DNA of 64,000 nt from UBA6115 sp050953005 (GTDB lineage: Bacteria; Bacillota; Clostridia; Christensenellales; Aristaeellaceae): assembly GCA_050953005.1 (NCBI GenBank), contig JBMNLV010000009.1, positions 1-64,000 of the forward strand. Direction: 5' to 3'. A program made the translations under genes and the position numbers. Of this stretch, positions 46,063 through 54,100 are shown piece after piece (positions within the stretch are counted from its first letter, which is position 1; every line of letters starts with the position of its first letter). The notes beneath the pieces were generated by a model. It was not told the DNA's origin. It saw only the letters and a list, made by a program, of their open reading frames with translations, and made no database searches.

Positions 46063-46190
46063 AAAATGGATTGCTTTAAACATAATCCTGTTGTTTTTTG
46101 CGGGAGTTAAATGTAACGGGGCGGGTGAATTTTTACACAATATGTGGTAGGATACTACATGCCTTTAAAAGAAAGAAGAGGAGGTTAATT

Positions 46191-46883
46191 ATGCAGTATT
46201 CCAAAGAACTGGAAGAAATGGTCTGTGTACGGCGCGGGCCGGTTCATGGCGCGGCGCCCATTCCCCAAGAGGGTAAGTGGATGCAATCGCGTGAGATCAA
46301 AGACATCAGCGGGCTGACCCATGGCGTGGGATGGTGTGCGCCCCAGCAGGGCGCTTGCAAGCTGACGCTTAACGTTAAAGAAGGCATCATTCAGGAGGCC
46401 CTGGTGGAGTGTCTCGGCTGCTCAGGTATGACGCATTCCGCTGCTATGGCCAGCGAAATCCTGCCAGGCAAAACTGTCTTGGAAGCCTTGAACACCGACT
46501 TGGTCTGTGATGCTATCAACACTGCAATGCGGGAGTTGTTCCTGCAGATTGCCTATGGCCGCACGCAAAGTGCTTTCTCTGAGGGCGGTTTGCCAGTAGG
46601 CGCCGGTATGGAGGACTTGGGGAAAGGCCTGCGCAGCCAGGTAGCAACGATGTATGGATCCCTGCTTAAGGGACCGCGCTATCTGGAAATAGCAGAGGGA
46701 TATGTGACAAAACTGGCGCTGGATGAAAACGATGAGATCTGCGGCTACCAGTTTTGCCATTTAGGCAAAATGATGGAAGCTATTAAAAAGGGTGTGGATC
46801 CTAAGGAAGCCTATGAAAAGAACGTCGGTACCTATGGCCGTTATGAAGATGCCAAGAGCTACATTGACCCGCGTCATCAATAA
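46191..46883 (+). CDS. Iron-sulfur cluster assembly scaffold-like protein
   Basis: A 230-residue protein with a NifU/IscU N-terminal-like segment: KLTLNVKEGIIQEALVECLGC is its core (shown in part) and contains Cys near residues 77-79. The ATG opening MQYSKELEE has GAGGAGG at 6 nt; the open frame further upstream has no site. It directly precedes the GGGtGRT gene, as in many Clostridia where the two form a conserved pair of unknown joint function. It has no obvious cysteine-desulfurase partner here. Confidence 0.8.
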   Translation: MQYSKELEEMVCVRRGPVHGAAPIPQEGKWMQSREIKDISGLTHGVGWCAPQQGACKLTLNVKEGIIQEALVECLGCSGMTHSAAMASEILPGKTVLEALNTDLVCDAINTAMRELFLQIAYGRTQSAFSEGGLPVGAGMEDLGKGLRSQVATMYGSLLKGPRYLEIAEGYVTKLALDENDEICGYQFCHLGKMMEAIKKGVDPKEAYEKNVGTYGRYEDAKSYIDPRHQ

Positions 46884-46897
46884 GAAGGAGGAAGCAG

Positions 46898-47909
46898 ATG
46901 CCACAGTTTGAAGGATTTGAGCGCCGCGAAAAACAAATCGCACAGGTGCTTTCGGAAAATGGTTTTTCCTCTCTGGAAGAGGTAAATGAGTTGCTGCTGG
47001 CCCGCGGAATTGATGTGCGCGCCATAGTGCATGGTATTCAGCCTATTGCCTTTGAAAACGCTATCTGGGCTTATACCCTCGGGGCAGGGCTGGCAGTCAA
47101 GCGCGGTATTACCAGCGCTGCTGAAGCTGCCCAAGCTATCGGAGACGGTTTGCAGGCTTTTTGCATTCCCGGTTCAGTTGCTGACCAGCGTGATGTAGGG
47201 CATGGCCATGGCAACCTTGGAGCGATGCTGCTGCGTGAAGAAACTCAATGCTTTGCTTTTCTTGCTGGCCATGAGTCCTTTGCTGCGGCCGAGGGTGCTA
47301 TCGGTATCGCGCGCACAGCCAACAAGGTGCGAAAGACACCCTTGCGGGTCATTCTCAACGGCCTGGGCAAGGACGCAGCTTATATCATCAGCCGCATCAA
47401 CGGTTTTACCTATGTAAAAACGCAATATGATTATTACACCGGCAAACTAAACGTTGTTTCCGAGCATGCCTTCTCCAAGGGAGAGAAGGCCAAAGTCAAG
47501 TGCTATGGTAGTGATGACGTGTCAGAAGGTGTGGCGATTATGCGCCATGAGAAGGTGGATGTGTCCATTACCGGCAACTCCACCAACCCTACGCCGCTTC
47601 CAGCATCCGGTAGCCGGCACCTATAAGAAATGGGCCAATGAGCACGGCAAGCAGTATTTTTCTGTCGCCTCCGGCGGCGGTACCGGGCGCACCCTGCACC
47701 CTGACAATATGGCAGCAGGCCCTGCATCCTATGGTATGACCGATACCATGGGGCGCATGCATTCTGACGCTCAGTTTGCAGGATCTTCCTCAGTTCCCGC
47801 GCATGTCGAGATGATGGGTTTGATCGGAATGGGCAACAATCCAATGGTAGGTGCGACTGTTGCTGTTGCTGTAGCCATTGAAGAGGCAGCCCGCAAAGCC
47901 GGAAAGTAA
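46898..47909 (+). pseudogene. GGGtGRT protein, frameshifted by one base
   Basis: The gene reads through to 47626 in one frame and continues in another to 47909. Removing one C at about 47594-47595 joins SITGNSTNPT to RFQHPVAGTYKKW and restores a 336-residue protein of the GGGtGRT family, named for the motif ASGGGTGRTLHPD, present here. The N-terminal half holds GHGHGNLGAMLLREE. AAGGAGG precedes the ATG. The function of the family is unknown; it is regularly paired with the scaffold-like gene upstream. The extra base may be a sequencing error. Confidence 0.85.
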
Positions 47910-48205
47910 TCTGACAATATTACACGATCCATAATCAAAACCACCGGCTGAGCCGGTGGTATGCACGAGGCCTTCAAGGCCATTTACTGGCTGCGTCTGA
48001 AGACGCTCTGAATAATCCAACAACCGCAACTTTTTCTCTGGCCGCCGCTTAAGCGGCCTTCTTTATGCCTTCTCTGTCTTGCCACCCGTAAACGGGTCTA
48101 TGTATTCCTTGAACGAGAGTTGATCCGCAGCTACATCCGATTGCAATTGTTCCCGGATATATTTCGCTATCCTTTCCTTGTTGCGTCCCACCGTATCTAC
48201 ATAGT

Positions 48206-49381
48206 TGTTGAGGTACGATACATAGGTAACACTTAGGGGAAAGAAAGCAGAGAGACTTTGGTAGAATGGTTTCCCCAAACAAAACTACTGAAGGAGCTCT
48301 CTGCATGAACAAGTTAACTCAGGATGCGCACTGGCGTCAACAGATGATGTTGTATTGCCAGAACCATGGATTGACGAAGACCTCAATTCGCTACCATGTA
48401 AGCCGGAAATGTGTATGGAAATGGCGAAATCGCTGGGATGGGACCTGGCAAAGCCTGGAGGAGCGCAAGCGAAGTCCCCATACCAGCCCACGCAAACAAA
48501 GCCGCAGCGAGGAGAAGCTGGTAAAGCGTTATGGAAGGAAGTACCGTGAAGATCTGCTGCTGGGATACCAAAAGGCCACGAACTATGGATACACACGAAG
48601 CTATGGCTGCTTCAAACGGACAGTGAACAGGCTGCTTGGGAAATCGACTGTCAAGAAACGGAAGGAACGCAAGCCCAAGCCCTACCAACGCGCAGACTAT
48701 CCTGGTCAGAAACTGCAGTTGGATGTGAAGTATGTGCCTTCGTACTGTGTGTCGGATGGCGGGAAATACTATCAGTTTACGGCCAAGGACGAATGCAGCC
48801 GCTGGACCTATCGTGAGATGTACGATGAACACAGCACGTACAGCGCGCGGGACTTTCTGGAGAAGCTGGTAAGGCGATCACCCTTCCCCATCAGAGCGAT
48901 ACAGACAGACAATGGAACGGAGTTCACGAATGCGCTGCTGGTCACCAAATCCAAACACAAGACGCTGTTTGAGCAGGCGTTGCAGGACATGGGGATAGCG
49001 TACCACCGCATCCGGATCGCCACACCCCGGCATAACGGCAAGGTTGAGCGTCAGCACCGAACGGATGAGCTAAGGTTCTACCGGAAGATGCGGATGTACA
49101 GTCTGGAGGATGGAAGAAGACAGTTGGCCAGGTACCAGGCTGTGTCTAACGATTACATCATGACCTGTCTTGGGATGAGCTCGCCCAATAAAGTGCTGGG
49201 CCTTTATCAGGGGGTGATGTAATCAAGGCTCAATGTCGAGCCATTGAGCCGCCCTGAATTCTACCAAGGAAGCGGTGTCAAGGTCAGGTAGTATTTGCTT
49301 CGCAAATCTCCACCTTTCCCTTGACACCGGGCTGCTGCCAGAATTGCGCCCATTGTGTTACCTATGTTTGACACTCCTACA
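48206..49381. mobile_element. IS481-like element with a 26-bp target duplication
   Basis: The element is 1,176 bp. Its 34-bp terminal repeats both begin TGT and share the block ACATAGGTAACAC exactly. It is flanked by identical 26-bp copies at 48180-48205 and 49382-49407 (GTTGCGTCCCACCGTATC and eight more bases). It carries one intact transposase gene. After that gene, GGTGTCAAGG and CCTTGACACC form a long imperfect hairpin. The duplication is longer than usual for IS481. Confidence 0.85.
48305..49222 (+). CDS. DDE transposase with integrase core (IS481-like)
   Basis: A 305-residue transposase. The N-terminal HTH (residues 1-60, TKTSIRYHVSRKCVWKWRNR) precedes an integrase core: the first Asp in LQLDVKYVP, the second in IQTDNGTEF, and the Glu in NGKVERQHRTDELRFY. 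I chose the ATG after GGAG at 8 nt; the frame is open 13 codons earlier. The gene is intact and opposed to the host tnpA. IS481 is the best-fitting family; other rve-type families are possible. Confidence 0.88.
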   Translation: MNKLTQDAHWRQQMMLYCQNHGLTKTSIRYHVSRKCVWKWRNRWDGTWQSLEERKRSPHTSPRKQSRSEEKLVKRYGRKYREDLLLGYQKATNYGYTRSYGCFKRTVNRLLGKSTVKKRKERKPKPYQRADYPGQKLQLDVKYVPSYCVSDGGKYYQFTAKDECSRWTYREMYDEHSTYSARDFLEKLVRRSPFPIRAIQTDNGTEFTNALLVTKSKHKTLFEQALQDMGIAYHRIRIATPRHNGKVERQHRTDELRFYRKMRMYSLEDGRRQLARYQAVSNDYIMTCLGMSSPNKVLGLYQGVM

Positions 49382-49873
49382 GTTGCGTCCCACCGTATCT
49401 ACATAGTACCCGCGACACCAAAAATGACGATTGCCATACTTGTATTTCAAGTTCGCATGCCGGTCAAATATCATGAGCGAACTCTTTCCCTTTAGGTATC
49501 CCATAAACTGTGACACACTTATGCTTGGCGGGATACTCACCAGCATATGGATATGATCCGCACAGGCTTCTGCTTCGTGTATCTCCACTTGTTTCATATC
49601 GCATAGTTGCCTGAGAATCCTTCCGATCTCCGCTTTGATCTTCCCGTACACAATTTGCCGTCGATACTTCGGGGCAAATACAATGTGATATTTGCAGTTC
49701 CATTTTGTGTGTGATAAGCTTTTACTGTCATTCATCTTCGATGACAAATCTCCTTTGCTTTCGGTGCGGTTGCCAGACCTTCTCGATTGTAGCAAAGGAG
49801 GTTTCTGATAGCTAAAGCTTTTTTATTCCACCAGCTCTGCTGGTGGTTTTGTGGGCTGAAGCGCACAAACAAA

Positions 49874-49901
49874 CCGGGAGTAGAGCAAAAGCTACTCCCG
49901 G
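49874..49901 (-). terminator. Intrinsic terminator of the MFS gene
   Basis: A 10-bp perfect stem (CCGGGAGTAG/CTACTCCCGG) with an 8-nt loop is followed on the minus strand by TTTGTTTGTG. It lies 25 bp after the MFS stop. Confidence 0.8.
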
Positions 49902-49926
49902 CTTATTGTATTTATATTGGTTTACT

Positions 49927-51519
49927 CTACTCATCGTTCTCAACCTGAATTGCGCGCTGAGCCTCCAACTCATCAAGTGGCTTTCGGGCAGCAATCAGGA
50001 TTATAAAGCCTGCCAGGAACAACAGCACCAGACACAAGGCACCAAAGGAGGAGCGCCCGGTCAGACCACCAACTAAAGCATATAGAAACGGGCCAACAAC
50101 CGTTGCAAATTTTCCAAAAATATCAAAAAAGCCAAAGTACTCATTTGAGCGTTTTTTAGGCACCAGTTTGCCAAAGTAACTGCGGCTGACCGCTTGAATT
50201 CCGCCTTGCACGGTTCCTACCAACACTGCCATGCACCAAAAAAGGATAGTGGAAAAGGCGATCGCATCCTGATACCGGGTGATAATTGGCCGTTGCATCT
50301 CCTTGAATGATAAAAGACGCTTGTTAATGTCTTCACCTGCTTGCTTGATCAGCGCCAAATCTTCTGAGGAAAAAGACTTCTCCTCAACATAAAAATCACC
50401 AATCGGGCTTTGCTGAGTTGTCAGGTTGCGCTTGGCTGAGCTCATTAAGCCATTTAAGAAAGTATGCGCAGCTTCAGAATCTTCAAAGGAATAACCACTA
50501 TAACTTTCTTCAATAGCTGATTGCTCCTGAGCATATGCCTCGTTATAAGCGTCCTGATGAGGTTCCAGGCTGAAACCCATATAAAAGCCAACCAGACAGA
50601 TAAACATATAAACCGCAATGGCAAGCAACAGCGCCTTGCGGGTGGATGTCTTGTGCGTCAGCTTGGCAAACAGAATGGAGCAGGGCATTGCTACAAGCTG
50701 TGTGACTAGCAGTGCTAAAATCATCCCGGTTGCCCCTAACCCCAACGCCGTACCATATGCTGTTGAGATGCTGATGACGGTTCCCACACCATCAATATAA
50801 AAGAAGTAAGAAAGGATAAACAAGAGCATGCCACGGGACTTTGCAATATCACCAGCGGTTTTTAGCACATTGTCAAAGGCGTGGCGGAAAGATATTCTAT
50901 CCGGACGCTCGATATAGTGTACTTGCTCCACATTTTTCAGGAAAGGGATGGTGAATACCAGCCACCACACCGAGGTAATCAGGATGGCAAACTTTTGCGC
51001 AAAGGGGCTGGAATAACCCATTGCTATCAATACAGCTATAGAAATCACAAAGGGGATGGTGCTGCCGCCAATATACCCCATTGCATAACCCCAGGAAGAA
51101 ACCTTATCCATGCGTTCGTTTGTAGTAACATCAGTCAGAAAGCTGTCATAAAACAAGTTTGAGCCTGTAAATCCAATTTTTGAAACAACATACGCCACCA
51201 GCATGAAGCGCCAGTCATTGGTCAGCGCAATCAACGCTGTTGCGCAAACACCCAATAACATAAAAGCGGTGAACATTTTCTTTTTCATGCCTTGGTAGTC
51301 CGCAATGGAACCCAGCAAAGGAGCGAGGATGGCAACAATCAAGGTGGCAAAACTTGTACCGTATCCCCACCACAGGTCTCCCTGGTCGCCGGCATAGGCA
51401 ACAAAGATGGTTGGAAAGATGGCAGCCATAATGTTGGTCGCATAAACCGAGTTAGCCCAGTCGTACATAATCCAGCTGCGCTCTTTTTTAGTAAACCGCT
51501 TGCTTGACAGTTCTGTCAT
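49927..51519 (-). CDS. UMF1-family MFS transporter
   Basis: A 530-residue membrane protein. The opening MYDWANSVYATNIMAAIFP is typical of the UMF1 (Atg22-like) group. About twelve spans are present, with an unusually long polar loop of about 110 residues in the middle (EPHQDAYNEAY to MQRPIITRYQ), rich in charged residues and probably extracellular. GGAGG stands 6 nt before the chosen ATG. The substrate is unknown; some relatives export amino acids or sugars. It is transcribed away from dnaA across the oriC-like region. Confidence 0.85.
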   Translation of the reverse strand: MTELSSKRFTKKERSWIMYDWANSVYATNIMAAIFPTIFVAYAGDQGDLWWGYGTSFATLIVAILAPLLGSIADYQGMKKKMFTAFMLLGVCATALIALTNDWRFMLVAYVVSKIGFTGSNLFYDSFLTDVTTNERMDKVSSWGYAMGYIGGSTIPFVISIAVLIAMGYSSPFAQKFAILITSVWWLVFTIPFLKNVEQVHYIERPDRISFRHAFDNVLKTAGDIAKSRGMLLFILSYFFYIDGVGTVISISTAYGTALGLGATGMILALLVTQLVAMPCSILFAKLTHKTSTRKALLLAIAVYMFICLVGFYMGFSLEPHQDAYNEAYAQEQSAIEESYSGYSFEDSEAAHTFLNGLMSSAKRNLTTQQSPIGDFYVEEKSFSSEDLALIKQAGEDINKRLLSFKEMQRPIITRYQDAIAFSTILFWCMAVLVGTVQGGIQAVSRSYFGKLVPKKRSNEYFGFFDIFGKFATVVGPFLYALVGGLTGRSSFGALCLVLLFLAGFIILIAARKPLDELEAQRAIQVENDE

Positions 51520-51989
51520 AATATTCCTCCAATGCATTATTACATAGCTTCATTATATATGTAAGAGTATTAAAAAGATACCATGAATCAAAACAACTGA
51601 TTCTTTTTCGCAAGACAGGAAATATCATATCATATAGTTGTTATTTATCCTTAACAATTGTCTTAAAAAAGAAATATTATTCGGAATATACGCCCATATA
51701 CGTATATTCTATGCAAGCAAGGGCCATGTCTTGGGCATACGCATGCATCTGACCACAAGGGATGGGGGAACGACTTATCAACAGGTTGGGATTCATGCAT
51801 CAAAACATGAGTTTTTACTGTTTGATTCCAGTCATTTTTCATGGTAACATAAGCCTGTGGAAAACAATCTTCCTGTTTTATCCACAGGTGATTATCCACA
51901 GATGACCTAAAATCAAACAGGCTCTGCTTGTTTTTTTTGCTCCAAGGATTGCATATAATCTGCATACAATTAAAGTAGGAGATAATGAA
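51520..51989. other. Putative oriC / dnaA promoter region
   Basis: Between the MFS gene and dnaA lie two perfect DnaA boxes, TTATCCACA at 51878-51886 and 51892-51900. One-mismatch boxes are TTATCAACA at 51775-51783 and TGTGGAAAA (reverse) at 51856-51864. The segment is AT-rich, with a T8 run near 51932, which could be an unwinding region. Box clusters next to dnaA are usual for the chromosomal origin; they could instead only autoregulate dnaA. Confidence 0.65.
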
Positions 51990-53306
51990 TTGGATTACCA
52001 GATAATCTGGAACAAGGCCTGTCAACTGATGCACGCGGAAATGTCCGATGTGACATATTCTACGTGGATTGAGCGTGCGCTGAGGCCATTGGATCTTAAT
52101 GGTAATCATTATTATATCAAAGCTGAAACTGATTTCTATCACCAATTTGTGGTATCACGATATTCTGCGCTGATTTCCACAGCGCTTAATGAAGCCAGCG
52201 GCAAGGAACTGCAGATGAGCATCCTGACTCCCAAGCAGGCAGTTGAATATAAAAACGGTAATGTAGTGCTAAATAAGCCATTGCCTAATCTGAACAGCCG
52301 TTATACCTTTGAATCCTTTGTGGTTGGTTCTGGCAACCGCTTTGCACATGCAGCTTCTCTGGCAGTCGCTGAGGCACCTGCGGACGCCTATAATCCACTG
52401 TTTTTGTATGGCGGTGTAGGATTGGGCAAAACTCACTTGATGCACGCGATTGGCCACTACATTCTGCAACAGCGCCCTGAAACACGGCTGGAGTACGTAA
52501 CCAGTGAGACCTTCACTATTGAGTTGGTTACTGCCATACAAACAAACCGAAACATCCAGTTTCGCGAAAAATACCGTAATGTGGATGTTCTGCTAATTGA
52601 TGATATTCAATTTATTGCCGGGCGTGACTCTACGCAAGAGGAATTCTTCCACACTTTCAACGCGCTGTTCAATGCCGGCAAGCAAATTGTGATTTCATCC
52701 GACCGGCCGCCCAAAGAGATCGCGCATTTGGAAGAGCGTTTGCGCAGCCGCTTTTTATCCGGGCTTATCGCAGACATTCAGCGGCCTGATTTGGATACCC
52801 GCTGCGCTATTCTGCGATCCAAGGCACGTGAAGAAGGGCTTGATGTCCAGGAAGATGTGATCCAAATGATCGCGCAAAATGTTGATAGCAACATACGCGA
52901 ACTTGAAGGCAGCCTGACACGCCTGTCAGCCTACTCAAGTCTTTCCGGCAAAGAAATCAATCTTGAGCTTGCGAACGAAGCGTTAAAAGAGATTATTTCC
53001 GAGCATCAGCCCCGCAGCGTTACCTGTGAAGATGTCCTTGATGCGGTATCCGCGTACTACAGCGTTACCGTGGAGGATCTGATTGGACCTCGTCGCAGCC
53101 GCAACATTACTATTCCACGACAAATGATCATGTATCTTTCGCGCTTGCTCACAGATACCAGCCTGCCCAAAATCGGCGATATGCTTGGCGGGCGTGACCA
53201 TTCAACAGTGCTGCATGGCTGCGCTAAAATTGAGGGTCTGATGCAAACCATGCCGCCCATCAAAGCTGCCGTTGCTGATCTAAGCAAACAGCTTTTGCGC
53301 CGCTAA
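51990..53306 (+). CDS. dnaA: Chromosomal replication initiator protein DnaA
   Basis: Binds and opens the origin and loads the helicase. The 438-residue protein has domain I (residues 1-80), a very short linker domain II, an AAA+ core with Walker A GGVGLGKTHL (141-150) and Walker B VLLIDDIQFIAG, and domain IV with GRDHSTVLHGC. The start is a TTG, with AGGAG at 8 nt; a nearer ATG is out of frame. TTG limits expression. The usual dnaN neighbour is absent: the next gene is livF on the other strand. Confidence 0.96.
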   Translation: MDYQIIWNKACQLMHAEMSDVTYSTWIERALRPLDLNGNHYYIKAETDFYHQFVVSRYSALISTALNEASGKELQMSILTPKQAVEYKNGNVVLNKPLPNLNSRYTFESFVVGSGNRFAHAASLAVAEAPADAYNPLFLYGGVGLGKTHLMHAIGHYILQQRPETRLEYVTSETFTIELVTAIQTNRNIQFREKYRNVDVLLIDDIQFIAGRDSTQEEFFHTFNALFNAGKQIVISSDRPPKEIAHLEERLRSRFLSGLIADIQRPDLDTRCAILRSKAREEGLDVQEDVIQMIAQNVDSNIRELEGSLTRLSAYSSLSGKEINLELANEALKEIISEHQPRSVTCEDVLDAVSAYYSVTVEDLIGPRRSRNITIPRQMIMYLSRLLTDTSLPKIGDMLGGRDHSTVLHGCAKIEGLMQTMPPIKAAVADLSKQLLRR

Positions 53307-53395
53307 GGCTTTATAACAAACAAGAATAATCCCGCATCTTATAAAAGGCACAGGATTCAGACTGTCGACAAAGTCCCAGTTATAGCACCTTTTGA

Positions 53396-54100
53396 TCAGC
53401 CGCCCAGATAGGCTTTGCGCACATCTTCATCAGCGAGCAGTGTGGAACCTGGGCCTTCCTTGACAATTTTGCCTGTCTCCAGAACATAGGCGCGGTTGGC
53501 CAGAGAGAGCGCCATTTGCGCGTTTTGCTCGACCAGAAGGATGGTCGTGCCTTCACGGTTTATCTGATGGATGATATCAAAGATTTCGCTGACCAACAAG
53601 GGCGCAAGCCCCATAGAGGGTTCGTCCATCATCATCAGTTTGGGGCGGCTCATCAGCGCGCGGCCCATGGCCAGCATCTGCTGCTCGCCGCCTGACAGCG
53701 TGCCGGCTGCTTGTTTGCGGCGTTCCTTAAGGCGGGGGAAATGATTAAACACCATTTCCAGATCATCACGGATGCCGCTGGCCTCCTGCCGGGTAAAGGC
53801 GCCCATCTCCAGATTTTCCATCACGCTCATGCGCGCAAAGACGCGCCTGCCTTCGGGTACCTGGGCCAGTCCCCGGCTCACCAGCCGAAAAGCGGGAGTC
53901 TTGCGGATGGATTGACCCTGAAAGAGGATATCGCCGGAGGCGATGGGTACCAAGCCTGAAATGGCGTTGAGGATGGAGCTCTTGCCAGCGCCATTGGCGC
54001 CAATGAGCGAGACGATCTCGCCTGCGCATACCTGAAAGCTGATGTCCCGCAGGGTATGGATGGAACCGTAGAACAGGTTGATTTGATTAACTTTTAGCAT
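53396..54100 (-). CDS. livF: Branched-chain amino acid ABC transporter ATP-binding protein LivF
   Basis: Cytoplasmic ATPase of the HAAT-type uptake system. The 234-residue protein has Walker A GANGAGKSSILNAI, signature LSGGEQQMLAMGRAL and Walker B LMMMDEPSMGLAP. The ATG opening MLKVNQ has AGGAGG at 6 nt, matching LivF size; the frame is open 34 codons upstream within the fused gene. It overlaps the LivM-LivG gene by 14 bp and ends the operon, converging with dnaA. Confidence 0.93.
   Translation of the reverse strand: MLKVNQINLFYGSIHTLRDISFQVCAGEIVSLIGANGAGKSSILNAISGLVPIASGDILFQGQSIRKTPAFRLVSRGLAQVPEGRRVFARMSVMENLEMGAFTRQEASGIRDDLEMVFNHFPRLKERRKQAAGTLSGGEQQMLAMGRALMSRPKLMMMDEPSMGLAPLLVSEIFDIIHQINREGTTILLVEQNAQMALSLANRAYVLETGKIVKEGPGSTLLADEDVRKAYLGG

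Larger units (their letters stand above)
48063..49735 (-). pseudogene. IS200-type transposase TnpA, split by an insertion
   Basis: The N-terminal part (49735 down to the 26-bp duplication) has YHIVFAPKYRRQIVYGKIKA, the HUH motif ADHIHMLVSIPP and a C-terminal GYYVDTVGRN. The C-terminal part resumes at 48205 with YVDTVGRNKERIAKYI and ends at 48063. Removing the insert and one duplication copy restores one frame of about 157 residues, the normal TnpA size. As it stands, the tyrosine-containing helix is separated from the HUH part, so the transposase should be inactive. Confidence 0.85.
47940..49846 (-). mobile_element. IS200/IS605-type element, interrupted
   Basis: Two similar hairpins mark the likely ends: CCACCGGC/GCCGGTGG at 47941-47959 and CCACCAGC/GCTGGTGG at 49828-49846. 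Between them lies a Y1-type tnpA on the minus strand, split by an IS481-like element. Subterminal hairpins in place of inverted repeats are the mark of this family. No tnpB was found. Exact ends are uncertain by a few tens of bases. Confidence 0.75.

Noticed and set aside
48041..48062. GGCCGC/GCGGCC hairpin after tnpA as a terminator
   Set aside because: No U-tract follows on the minus strand; may only be internal structure of the element.
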